DNA from: Nitrospinaceae bacterium
Lineage (GTDB): Bacteria; Nitrospinota; Nitrospinia; Nitrospinales; VA-1
Direction: 5' to 3'
DNA length: 64,000 bases
NCBI GenBank assembly: GCA_021604505.1
Contig: BQJC01000001.1
Location: 1,018,218-1,082,217 of the forward strand
Under the pieces are notes generated by a model. It had not been told where the DNA came from, ran no database searches, and was given only the letters and a program-made list of their open reading frames with translations. The translations under genes and the position numbers were made by a program. Positions 26,267-34,233 of the stretch are shown here, piece after piece; positions within the stretch are counted from its first letter, which is position 1; each line of letters begins with the position of its first letter.

Positions 26267-27289
26267 TTATTTATCCGCGTCGGATTTGGGAAGCTGGTGC
26301 TCGCCGTGTTCCTGCATGTACTTTTTAAAATGGCCGAAATTGATGTAACAGCGCTCGCAACTGTCGGGGAAGATGGTCACGATGACTCCTTTTTTGATGC
26401 GCGATGCCATTTCCAGAGCGGCGCCCATAGCGGCGGCGGCTGAGTGGCCGACCAGCAACCCCTCCTCACGCTCCAGCCGTTCCACCATTTTATAGGAATC
26501 TTCGGTGCTGATGCTGATTTTGCCGTCCAGCTCTTCCTCCTTGTAGATTCCCGGAATGATGGAAGAAGCCATGTGCTTCAACCCTTCGATGCCGTGCAGG
26601 TCCTCGGCAGGTTCCACCGCGTAACATTGGACATCGGGATTCAGCTCCTTAAGACGGCGGGTGTTTCCCATGATCGTGCCGCCGGTGCCTATGCCAGCAA
26701 GAAAATGCGTGATCTTGCCATCGGTTTGTTTCCAGATTTCGTTGGCGGTGGTTTCGTAATGCGATTTCCAGTTGGAATCGTTGTTGTACTGATCCGGCAT
26801 GAAGTAGAGATCCGGATTTTCCTCGTAGATCTTCTTCGCGAGGATGATGGCCCCGTCAGAACCTTCAAAGGGACTGGAAGTCACGATCTCCGCGCCGTAA
26901 AAATCCGCCATCAACCCTTTACGTTCCTTGCAGACGTTGGCGGGCATGACGAGCTTGACTTTGTAGCCCTTGATTTTTCCGATCAGCGCATAGGCGATCC
27001 CGGTATTTCCTGAAGTGGAGTCGAGGATGATCTTGTCCTTGGTCAAGCGTCCGGATTTTTCTCCGTCCTCGATCATTTTCAAGGCCGGGCGCGATTTGAC
27101 CGAGCCGCCGGCGTTTCGCCATTCGGCTTTGGCGTAGATTTCGACGTCTTTGAATTCGCTTCCCAGATGATTCATACGGATGATCGGCGTGTTGCCGATG
27201 CTTTTTAAGACCGCTTCATCGGTGATAACGGGACAGGATGGAGCCTGTACCTCAGAAGGTGTAGGAATGTTCATCTTCAGTTTAGACAT
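26267..27289 (-). CDS. CysM-like PLP-dependent cysteine synthase
   Basis: A 340-residue fold-type II PLP enzyme of the cysteine synthase family. The Schiff-base lysine is K65 in GGSVKSR, the substrate loop is STSGNTG, and the phosphate loop is GIGTGGT. The C-terminus has an extra DSCERC segment. It is the last gene of an operon with a ThiS/MoaD-like carrier and its MoeB-like activator, the arrangement known for carrier-dependent cysteine synthesis (mycobacterial CysM uses thiocarboxylated CysO and O-phosphoserine). Use of the carrier is therefore likely but inferred. The start at 27289 is uncertain; 27274 is an alternative, and an upstream TTG at 27361 looks wrong. Confidence 0.85.
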   Translation of the reverse strand: MSKLKMNIPTPSEVQAPSCPVITDEAVLKSIGNTPIIRMNHLGSEFKDVEIYAKAEWRNAGGSVKSRPALKMIEDGEKSGRLTKDKIILDSTSGNTGIAYALIGKIKGYKVKLVMPANVCKERKGLMADFYGAEIVTSSPFEGSDGAIILAKKIYEENPDLYFMPDQYNNDSNWKSHYETTANEIWKQTDGKITHFLAGIGTGGTIMGNTRRLKELNPDVQCYAVEPAEDLHGIEGLKHMASSIIPGIYKEEELDGKISISTEDSYKMVERLEREEGLLVGHSAAAAMGAALEMASRIKKGVIVTIFPDSCERCYINFGHFKKYMQEHGEHQLPKSDADK

Positions 27290-27342
27290 TTGTCTTTTAA
27301 GATGTATTTTATAATCAGGAGGATGCGGATTGTTTCCCAATA

Positions 27343-28146
27343 CTACCTGGAAAGCCCGCAAAACTCCTCATAGTCTATTAATTCCGTGATCGTCGGATTT
27401 TCACTGCAAACCGGGCAGTTGGCATCCCGTTTCAATTTCAATTTGCGAAACTCGGTGTTGAGAGCGTCGTAAATCAAAAGCTTGCCTATCAGCGTGTCGC
27501 CTTTTCCCAGAATGAGTTTCAGGGTTTCGACGGCCTGCAAATTGCCGATCACCCCGGCTAAAACGCCCAAAACCCCGCCTTCCTGACAATTCGGGACCAA
27601 CCCCGGTGGCGGTGGTTCGGGATACAGACAGCGGTAACAAGGACCGTCACCGGGTTTGAAAACCGTTGCCTGGCCCTCGAAGCGGAAAATACTTCCGTGG
27701 ATATTGGTTTTTCCGGCCATCACGCAGGCATCGTTGATGAGATACCGGGTGGCGAAGTTATCCGTTCCGTCGAGGATGTAGTCGAAACTGTCGAAGATTT
27801 TGAGGATATTTTCCGAGGTCAGCTTTTCGTTGTAAACCGTAACCTTGACATCGGGATTCAGCGCTTCGATGGTTTTCCTGGCCGATTCGGTTTTCAGCAT
27901 CCCGATCCGCTCGGTGGAGTGGATGATCTGCCGTTGCAGATTGCTCAAATCGACCGTGTCGAAATCCACGATACCGAGGTTGCCGATGCCTGCCGCCGCC
28001 AGATAATAGGCCGCAGGCGAACCCAGACCGCCGGCGCCGATCAGCAGGACTTTGGCCTCCAGCATTTTAGTCTGACCCACGCCCCCCACTTCCGGGAGCA
28101 TGATGTGGCGGCTGTAACGTTCAACCTGTTCGTCGGTGAAATCCAT
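27343..28146 (-). CDS. MoeB/ThiF-type sulfur-carrier adenylyltransferase
   Basis: A 267-residue E1-like enzyme that adenylates the C-terminal glycine of a ubiquitin-like sulfur carrier. It has the ATP-binding GAGGLGS (37-43), LSNLQRQ with the conserved Arg, DGTDNFATRYLINDAC, and two zinc-binding CxxC pairs (CYRC near 173 and CPVC near 250). There is no C-terminal rhodanese domain. The carrier gene lies immediately upstream with 2 bases between them. It probably activates that carrier for cysteine synthesis; service to molybdopterin or thiamine synthesis cannot be excluded. Confidence 0.9.
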   Translation of the reverse strand: MDFTDEQVERYSRHIMLPEVGGVGQTKMLEAKVLLIGAGGLGSPAAYYLAAAGIGNLGIVDFDTVDLSNLQRQIIHSTERIGMLKTESARKTIEALNPDVKVTVYNEKLTSENILKIFDSFDYILDGTDNFATRYLINDACVMAGKTNIHGSIFRFEGQATVFKPGDGPCYRCLYPEPPPPGLVPNCQEGGVLGVLAGVIGNLQAVETLKLILGKGDTLIGKLLIYDALNTEFRKLKLKRDANCPVCSENPTITELIDYEEFCGLSR

Positions 28147-28148
28147 GA

Positions 28149-28430
28149 TTACCGCGATCCACCTGCAATGGCCGGAATGATGGAAATTTCATCGCCTTCC
28201 TTGACCGCGGTCTTTTCACCGTCGAGAAACCGAATATCTTCTTCGTTGACATATATATTGATGAACCGCCTGGGGGAACCGTTTTCTTCACAGATACGCT
28301 CTTTGATTCCAGAAAACTGCGTTTCCAGGTTGTCGAAAATATCCGAAATAGTATTCCCCTCAGCGGTAACCTCGCTCTTATTGCTGGTCAACTTCATGAG
28401 AGGGGTGGGGATTCTGACTTTTACCGCCAT
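28149..28430 (-). CDS. ThiS/MoaD-like sulfur-carrier protein ending GG-SR
   Basis: A 93-residue beta-grasp carrier. It starts VKVRIPTPLMKLT and has the family segments FINIYVNEEDIRFL and GDEISIIPAIAGG. Typical carriers end exactly at GG so the terminal glycine can be thiocarboxylated. Here two further residues, Ser-Arg, follow, so activation would need proteolytic trimming, as described for some CysO/HcyS-type carriers handled by JAB metalloproteases. No such protease is encoded within this window's operon. A strong AAGGAG precedes the start. It is flanked by threonine synthase and the E1-like gene. Confidence 0.88.
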   Translation of the reverse strand: MAVKVRIPTPLMKLTSNKSEVTAEGNTISDIFDNLETQFSGIKERICEENGSPRRFINIYVNEEDIRFLDGEKTAVKEGDEISIIPAIAGGSR

Positions 28431-28446
28431 GATTCACTCCTTAGTA

Positions 28447-29685
28447 TTAAACCGTTAAACTGTTGGCAAAAATTTCTTCAAAACTGCTGAGATGCGGTTC
28501 GATGACCGCCGGAGCCGCGAAAGCTCCGTCCAGGGCTTCCTGGGTTTTGAGACCGTTCCCGGTGATGCAGATGACCGTCACCTCATCGGGTTTGATGCGT
28601 CCCTGTTTGATCAATTTCTGAGCCACTCCCAGAGTCACGCCGCCTGCCGTTTCTGTGAATATGCCTTCCGTTTCCGCCAAAAGCTGCATGGCTTTTACGA
28701 CTTCTTCGTCTGAGACATCTTCTCCATAGCCGCCGCTTTCATTGGCGACTTTTATCCCGTAATAACCGTCTGCCGGGTTGCCGATGGCGATGGATTTTGC
28801 GATCGTGTTGGGTTTGACGGGGGTGATCATGTCCGCGCCATTTTTGATGGCCGTCGTCACCGGAGAGCAACCCGTTGCCTGGGCTGCGAAAACCTTGGTC
28901 TTGAACGGTCCGATCAGGTCCAGATCTTCGAATTCATGAAAAGCTTTCCAGATTTTGGTGATGAGCGAGCTTCCAGCGACTGGAACCACCACGTTGTCCG
29001 GTGCCTTCCATCCCAGTTGTTCGGCGATTTCATAGCCATAGGATTTCGACCCGTCTCCGTAATAGGGGCGGATATTGATGTTCACGAACGCCCATTTATG
29101 ATCGGTGGCGATTTCACTGCACAGGCGGTTGACGTCGTCATAACTGCCCTTGACCGCAATCAATTGCGTTCCATAGATCAAGGTGCCGAGAATCTTGCCG
29201 GCTTCCAGTCCATCTGGAATGAAGATACAGCTTTTGAGTCCGGCCTCCGCCGCGTGCGCCGCTACGGAATTCGCGAGATTCCCTGTGGATGCGCAGGACA
29301 AGGTGTCGAAACCGAATTCAACCGCCTTGGAGACGGCAACAGCCACCACCCGGTCTTTAAATGAAAACGTGGGGTGGTTGACAGAATCGTTTTTGATATA
29401 GAGATGATTCAGCCCAAGAGCTTTGCCGAGGTTCTTTGCGCGCACCAAGGGGGTGAACCCGGTATGCAGACCCACTTTCGGGTCCTCGTCGATAGGCAGA
29501 AGTTCCTGGTACCGCCACATGGAAGGAGGTCTCGACTCAATGGATTTACGACTGACCACCTTTTTGATGTTTTCATAGTCATAATCGACTTCCAGGGGGC
29601 CAAAACAAAATTCACAAACATGAATCGGTTCTTTTGGAAATTCTTTTTTACATTCTTTACAGCGCAGGCCTTTTACGTATCCCAT
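28447..29685 (-). CDS. thrC: Threonine synthase
   Basis: A 412-residue PLP enzyme converting O-phosphohomoserine to threonine. The N-terminal zinc ribbon (C9, C12, C24, C27) and the PLP lysine K110 in FSFKDR are clear, followed by CASTGNLANSVAAHAAEAG. A late FTETAGGVTLG segment and VICITGNGLK complete the family pattern. AAGGA precedes the ATG. It lies between cysK and the sulfur-carrier gene, within a sulfur amino-acid operon. A role with O-phosphohomoserine in homocysteine formation is a speculative alternative; threonine synthesis is the default. Confidence 0.9.
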   Translation of the reverse strand: MGYVKGLRCKECKKEFPKEPIHVCEFCFGPLEVDYDYENIKKVVSRKSIESRPPSMWRYQELLPIDEDPKVGLHTGFTPLVRAKNLGKALGLNHLYIKNDSVNHPTFSFKDRVVAVAVSKAVEFGFDTLSCASTGNLANSVAAHAAEAGLKSCIFIPDGLEAGKILGTLIYGTQLIAVKGSYDDVNRLCSEIATDHKWAFVNINIRPYYGDGSKSYGYEIAEQLGWKAPDNVVVPVAGSSLITKIWKAFHEFEDLDLIGPFKTKVFAAQATGCSPVTTAIKNGADMITPVKPNTIAKSIAIGNPADGYYGIKVANESGGYGEDVSDEEVVKAMQLLAETEGIFTETAGGVTLGVAQKLIKQGRIKPDEVTVICITGNGLKTQEALDGAFAAPAVIEPHLSSFEEIFANSLTV

Positions 29686-29694
29686 AGGTCCTTC

Positions 29695-30651
29695 TTAATC
29701 AAAGTATTTATAAAAACTGAGGTATCGTTCTCCGGTGTCGCAAATGATCACGACGATATTTTTACCCGGCCCCATTTCTTTAGCCAGTTGACAAGCGGCG
29801 AAGCAGTTGGCTCCAGACGAAATGCCAACCAGCAGACCTTCTTCCTTGGCCAGTCGCAAGGCAAAGCTGTAAGCATCGTCATCGGAAACCGCACGGATGC
29901 TGTCCAAAATATCCATGTTCAATACTTTGGGCTTGAATCCTGCCCCGATCCCCTGAATTTTATGCGGTCCCGGAGGGTTTCCGGAGAGAACCGCAGACGT
30001 CGCCGGTTCCACCCCAACGATTTTTGCGTCGCCATAATGTTGCTTTAAGACTTCTCCTGCACCCGTGATCGTGCCCCCGGTGCCAATTCCCGCGACGAAC
30101 CCGTGCACCGGTTCGCCGTTCATGGAAGCGATGATTTCCGGCCCTGTGGTTTGACGATGCACTTCCGGATTGGCCGGGTTGTTGAACTGTTGCGGCATGA
30201 AGTAATCCGGGTTTTGGGCCTGTAATTCCTCGGCCCGTTCGATGGTTCCTTCCATGCCGAACTCAGCGCGGCTCAATTCTAATTTGGCGCCAAAACTTTC
30301 AAGGATCGTCCTGCGTTCCTCGCTCATGTTTTCCGACATGACCAGGATGACCTTGTAACCCTTCACCGCCCCAACCAGTGCCAGACCGATGCCGGTGTTT
30401 CCGCTGGTGGGTTCAATGATAGTGGACCCAGGTTTTAAAACCCCTCGTTTTTCTGCGTCCTCAATCATAGCCAGAGCGATCCGGTCTTTCACGCTTCCAC
30501 CCGGATTCATGAACTCCAGCTTGGCAAATATATTGGCGCCATTGGGGGGAGAAACCCTGTTCAGTCTAACCAATGGCGTGCCGCCGATCAACTCTAAACT
30601 ATTATCAAATCGGGTTTTAGATTTTTCGATCGGTTGTGAATTAGCCGTCAT
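29695..30651 (-). CDS. cysK: Cysteine synthase A (O-acetylserine sulfhydrylase)
   Basis: A 318-residue PLP enzyme forming cysteine from O-acetylserine and sulfide. Features are IGGTPLVRLNR, the PLP lysine K55 in GGSVKDR, TSGNTG, VAGIGTGGTITG and the IQGIGAGF segment typical of CysK. It is a standard length. It is the first gene of the minus-strand operon that continues with thrC (9 bases later), the carrier, its activator and the CysM-like enzyme, so the cell encodes a sulfide-dependent and a probable carrier-dependent route side by side. Confidence 0.93.
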   Translation of the reverse strand: MTANSQPIEKSKTRFDNSLELIGGTPLVRLNRVSPPNGANIFAKLEFMNPGGSVKDRIALAMIEDAEKRGVLKPGSTIIEPTSGNTGIGLALVGAVKGYKVILVMSENMSEERRTILESFGAKLELSRAEFGMEGTIERAEELQAQNPDYFMPQQFNNPANPEVHRQTTGPEIIASMNGEPVHGFVAGIGTGGTITGAGEVLKQHYGDAKIVGVEPATSAVLSGNPPGPHKIQGIGAGFKPKVLNMDILDSIRAVSDDDAYSFALRLAKEEGLLVGISSGANCFAACQLAKEMGPGKNIVVIICDTGERYLSFYKYFD

Positions 30652-30725
30652 GTTCAGTTGGATTCCATCCCAAGGGTAAAACCCAGAATTTTAAGGGATA
30701 TATTGCGTTCCGTCAACTTCTGGAT

Positions 30726-30793
30726 GGGCGAAGTCGCCCTGACAGTCGCCCCAGTGGTGCTGACAACTGGACAGAACCCCTGTTCTAAAGGGG
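30726..30793 (-). promoter_or_regulatory. Hairpins in the 5' region of the cysK operon
   Basis: The 264-base gap upstream of cysK has two compact stems: 30726-30739 (GGGCGA/TCGCCC) and 30777-30793 (CCCCT/AGGGG). They would lie in the operon leader if transcription starts above 30800. I could not match them to a known SAM, T-box or other riboswitch consensus, so this is only a note of structure. Confidence 0.3.
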
Positions 30794-30915
30794 CTCAGGG
30801 GACCGTGAGCTCTAAACCTCTTGATTTTTATAATTTATCAGTGGGTAATAATATGCTTGAGATCGGGGTAAAATTCAACAGGAAATCTTTTTAAAGAAGC
30901 AAGCCGCGATTTGGG

Positions 30916-32304
30916 TCAAAAACTCACTCCGAGGGTCAGAGAGGCGATATTTTCCTTATAATCCGAGGACGCCAGATTGGAGGTGCTGTCGATAAATTGA
31001 TAATCCAGTTTGCCGAAGACATTTTTATAAATCGTCTGGGCCACTCCAAATTCAATCGTGTGCCGGAAGTCATCTCGTTTCTCACCAATACTGACAGTGA
31101 CATTTTTATAGTCCCTGAAGATATACTTGTGCCCCAGAATGATCTTGGTTTTTTTTCCAAGGGGTAGTTTCACCTGGGAGTTAACATAGTGTCCTAAGTA
31201 ATCAAACTCTTCTCCGGTGGTGATTTCGTTTTCAAATCGGTAGCTCAATTGAATGATCCCCTTGCCATCCATGATGAAAAAGAAATTGCCGAAACTAAAA
31301 CCATGGTTTTGAGCATCGCGCAGGGGGCTGTCAAAAAAATGGGTGTCCTTGTAAGCATAGGTTAGCGTCGCGTACCATTTTTCACTGACCGCATATCCAA
31401 CACTGGGGCTTGCAGATAAGATTTCCAGAAAGTCCTTTTCTCCAAGGGTCGTCCGATTATAGAAATTGAACAGTCCCAGGTTGAATTTCCCCAATTCATG
31501 AGAACCACTGAGGGAAAAAATGTGAGACTGGATATCAAACGCCGCAAGGTCGTCGTGGAGGCTTTGATAAAAATCATACCCGGCTTCAAGTTCCAGTTTG
31601 GGGGTTTTCAGGAATTTGTAAGCTCCGGAAAATTCAAAAATGTAGGAAAAATCATCCAGATTGGTGGTCAGGTCCTGTTCGTCGACGGTGATGTTATCGT
31701 CATATTCAAACCCGGCTCCAAAGGAAAGATGCCAGGGCTTTTGCGGTTTTTTATCCGCCTGTAATTTTAAAAGGGCTTTTGCTCCTTCCGCAAGTTCACT
31801 GCCGGGATCGGCTTTAATGGCCTTGTTCCAATGCTCAGCAGATTGCTCAAAGTTCCCCAACTGCGAATGTGCCTTGCCGATATTGAACAAAGCCAGTTGA
31901 TGAAAATCAGGGTCCAGCTTTCCAGCCTTTTCAAAATAGGGGATGGACTTTTCATATTGTTCCTGGCCCTGTAAGGACAGGCCGAGAAAGACCAGAGCAG
32001 AGCTGTTCTCTGGGTTCCGCTCTAAAATCTGCTGAAAGGTTTCAGCCGCTTCCTCAAAGGATTGAAGCTTGAAATAAGCGATTCCCAGATTGAGGCGGAC
32101 TCCTTCCAACGTCGGATCAAGTTCCAGAGCGCGCTTGAAGGAAGGGATGGCTTTTTCGTGTTCCCCCTCCTTGCTGAAGGCGACACCCTGTGCCAGAAAT
32201 CCGTCTGCGGTTTCCTGAGAAAAGCCTGAATAGGGCCAAAACAGGCAGAAAATAAAACTCAAAAAGCTAGTTCGAAAAACCCGGCGGAAGGGAAGGGATT
32301 TCAT
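30916..32304 (-). CDS. TPR protein with C-terminal outer-membrane barrel domain
   Basis: A 462-residue exported protein. Signal peptide about 1-28 (ending SGFSQ). Residues 33-175 contain about four tetratricopeptide repeats (for example AIPSFKRALELDPTLEGVRLNLGIAYFKL). From about residue 190 the sequence changes to alternating aromatic/polar strands typical of an outer-membrane beta-barrel and ends in LGVSF with a terminal Phe. The layout resembles TPR plus barrel proteins related to surface lipoprotein assembly modifiers. A partner or cargo is unknown. It lies upstream of, and is possibly linked to, the sulfur operon only by orientation. Confidence 0.8.
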   Translation of the reverse strand: MKSLPFRRVFRTSFLSFIFCLFWPYSGFSQETADGFLAQGVAFSKEGEHEKAIPSFKRALELDPTLEGVRLNLGIAYFKLQSFEEAAETFQQILERNPENSSALVFLGLSLQGQEQYEKSIPYFEKAGKLDPDFHQLALFNIGKAHSQLGNFEQSAEHWNKAIKADPGSELAEGAKALLKLQADKKPQKPWHLSFGAGFEYDDNITVDEQDLTTNLDDFSYIFEFSGAYKFLKTPKLELEAGYDFYQSLHDDLAAFDIQSHIFSLSGSHELGKFNLGLFNFYNRTTLGEKDFLEILSASPSVGYAVSEKWYATLTYAYKDTHFFDSPLRDAQNHGFSFGNFFFIMDGKGIIQLSYRFENEITTGEEFDYLGHYVNSQVKLPLGKKTKIILGHKYIFRDYKNVTVSIGEKRDDFRHTIEFGVAQTIYKNVFGKLDYQFIDSTSNLASSDYKENIASLTLGVSF

Positions 32305-32536
32305 TAAATTATATTTTGAGTTGGTTATATTTGCCCGAGTGAATTATACAGAATAAGCGGTGTTCGTCAAACCGAACTCTTGTTTATTCAGGAAAATAAG
32401 AAATCAGGAGCTATTTTGTGGGTATCAACCTAAAGATATGTTAGTTAAGAAATTACCGGTTGTTGAAGTATCTCAATTTTGGGGAAAATAGTGAAAAGAG
32501 GGTTCGTTCCTCCAAAATAATTCATTGTGGGGGGAT

Positions 32537-32566
32537 AAAAAAATGGGTGAGCTGGCGCTCACCCAT
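32537..32566 (-). terminator. Intrinsic terminator after the first FecR-repeat gene
   Basis: A perfect 10-bp stem (ATGGGTGAGC / GCTCACCCAT) with a 4-base loop at 32543-32566 is followed on the minus strand by a run of six or seven T. It lies 29 bases beyond the stop codon at 32595, so this is a strong rho-independent terminator. Confidence 0.85.
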
Positions 32567-32594
32567 TGGCTGGTGGCTTTCGATGCATGGAATT

Positions 32595-34127
32595 TTAAAT
32601 AATCCCACCCCCGGCATTTCCTATTTCTTTAGCGACTTGTTTGGCCGTGTTTTTGGCCGAATTCTTGGCTGTGTTTTTGGCGGAGTTCTTGGCCGCTGCC
32701 ACGGCGGAGTTCTTGGCTGCCGCTACGGCGGAGTTCTTGGCCGCTGCTACGGCGGAGTTCTTGGCTGCTGCCACGGCAGAGTTCTTGGCCGCAGACTTGG
32801 CGGATGCCTTGGCCGCTATTTTAGCCGAACCTTTGGCTGCTAACTTCGCAGAATCCTTGGCCGCTCCTTTCGCGGAGTCCTTGGCCGTTAATTTTGCAGA
32901 GCTTTTGACCATAAATTTATCGGCCTTGGCCGTGAATTTATCAACCATCTCGGCAGCTTTTTTAGCAAACCTAGCCGCTTTTTCGGGATCCTTATCCGCA
33001 AATCTATTGGCCTTGGCCATAAATTTATCGGCCATTGTAGTGGCTTTTTCAGTAAATTTAGCCGCATTTTCTTGAGCCTTAGCTGTTTTCATGGAGGTCA
33101 TGGCGGCTTTTTTCGCTAAACCTTTTTCGACCCCCTGAAACGATGCCATTTTAATAGGTTTGGTGGTTTTATTCACAACTTTAGCTAAAAAGCGGGCAGG
33201 GGCATTTTTTACCGGCGAGGAAGAGCCATCCGGGAAAAAGTCCTGCATTTCTCCCGCCGAAATAAAAAACGTACTGCCTTTGCCGTTGGTTTTATTCGAG
33301 AAGGTCTCAATTTTTCCTTCCAGAACCACAAAAGTGGATTTTCCCTCACGATTTGTAATGACCGCGAATTCGGTTCCCCGTACTCCCGCCGTTGCGGTCG
33401 GGGTGACCACTTTAAAAGAGGAACCATTGGTCATGTCTTTGGTGACTTTAAAACGAACCCAACCGATAGAAGCCTTGATCAAGGTTTCCCGAAGATTTTT
33501 ATCCGGGTTATAGACATGTTTATTAATATTGATAACCGTGTCCTCACTCATGGTGAGGGTGCTTGCATCGTCAAAGGTAAAAAGCGCCTTGGAAGAATAG
33601 TCCGTTTCGAATTGGTCGTCCATAAAAACCGGACCGGCCAACTCAATTTGCTTCTTTTTCGATTGGCCCTTATGGGTTTGATAAACTGTTCCATCCATTC
33701 CGGTGGTGATGCCGATATCCGTCGATGAAATGATCTTTGCATTTTTCAAAAACAGTTTTTGCTCGAACAATGACTTGTTTGGTTCACCGCCTGAGAAGGC
33801 ATACGTGATTCTTATAAATTCCTGTTGCGTCAGCAATCCATCGGGCGATTTATTTTCTAAAACATTCACGCCACGACTTTTCAACCGGTTTGTGACCTGC
33901 GGAAACATCGCCTTGCCGGACATTTGCGAATGATTGGTTGGCAACAGTACATTTTCAGGATGATTTTTAGCCAGTAATTTGATGAAATCCCCGCGGGTAA
34001 TTTCCCCTTGGCTGGACACAGATGAAAAAGCAACTCCTGAAGCCATGAGAACCGATAAAAAGACAATCGTAATAGAGGTTTTGCGAAATAGCTGGGCAGA
34101 TGAAAAATTGCTAAAGGAATTTTTCAT
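32595..34127 (-). CDS. FecR-domain protein with Lys-Ala octapeptide repeats (copy 1)
   Basis: A 510-residue exported protein. Signal peptide about 1-35; residues 40-120 form a helical region with ITRGDFIKLLAKNHPEN; residues 180-290 are a FecR-type domain (ALFTFDDASTLTMSEDTVININK, GWVRFKVT, VVTPTATAGVRGTEFAV, TFVVLEGKIE). After residue 330 the chain is low-complexity, rich in Ala and Lys, ending with eleven 8-residue units of the form KNSAVAAA/KDSAKxAA and the tail AGGGII. FecR domains here lack a transmembrane anti-sigma segment, so a classical FecR role is unlikely. GGAG precedes the start. It is paralogous to the gene at 34234. Confidence 0.85.
   Translation of the reverse strand: MKNSFSNFSSAQLFRKTSITIVFLSVLMASGVAFSSVSSQGEITRGDFIKLLAKNHPENVLLPTNHSQMSGKAMFPQVTNRLKSRGVNVLENKSPDGLLTQQEFIRITYAFSGGEPNKSLFEQKLFLKNAKIISSTDIGITTGMDGTVYQTHKGQSKKKQIELAGPVFMDDQFETDYSSKALFTFDDASTLTMSEDTVININKHVYNPDKNLRETLIKASIGWVRFKVTKDMTNGSSFKVVTPTATAGVRGTEFAVITNREGKSTFVVLEGKIETFSNKTNGKGSTFFISAGEMQDFFPDGSSSPVKNAPARFLAKVVNKTTKPIKMASFQGVEKGLAKKAAMTSMKTAKAQENAAKFTEKATTMADKFMAKANRFADKDPEKAARFAKKAAEMVDKFTAKADKFMVKSSAKLTAKDSAKGAAKDSAKLAAKGSAKIAAKASAKSAAKNSAVAAAKNSAVAAAKNSAVAAAKNSAVAAAKNSAKNTAKNSAKNTAKQVAKEIGNAGGGII
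32643..32906 (-). repeat. 24-bp tandem repeat encoding KxSAxxAA units
   Basis: Eleven in-frame 24-bp units at the 3' end of the FecR-type gene, encoding 8-residue repeats with Lys at position 1, Ser at 3 and Ala at 4 and 8. The four central KNSAVAAA units are the most alike. Units to the left are more diverged, suggesting recent expansion in the middle. Confidence 0.85.
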
Positions 34128-34187
34128 TTTTCTTCTCCAGTAAAATTTTTAATATAAAAATCATTGGTAAATAAAATAAAATTCTCT

Positions 34188-34221
34188 AAGACCCCGCTGC
34201 GTCTGAAGTGAGCCGGGTCTT
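34188..34221 (-). terminator. Probable terminator after the second FecR-repeat gene
   Basis: Arms AAGACCC (34188-34194) and GGGTCTT (34215-34221) enclose a GC-containing interior and, read on the minus strand, are followed by an AT-rich tail beginning AGAGAATTTTATTTT. It lies in the 106-base gap behind the stop at 34234. Confidence 0.55.
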
Positions 34222-34233
34222 TCAGGCGTTTTT

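Noticed and set aside
30658-30894. 78-codon frame upstream of cysK on the plus strand
   Set aside because: No ribosome binding site, no domain, and the region contains stems likely to be cysK leader structure.
32543-32566. Operator palindrome before the TPR-barrel gene region
   Set aside because: Its position after the FecR copy 1 stop codon and the T run on the minus strand make it an intrinsic terminator.
32641-33075. Plus-strand open frame antisense to FecR copy 1
   Set aside because: Same reason: a product of repeat composition. The minus-strand gene is complete and matches its paralogue.
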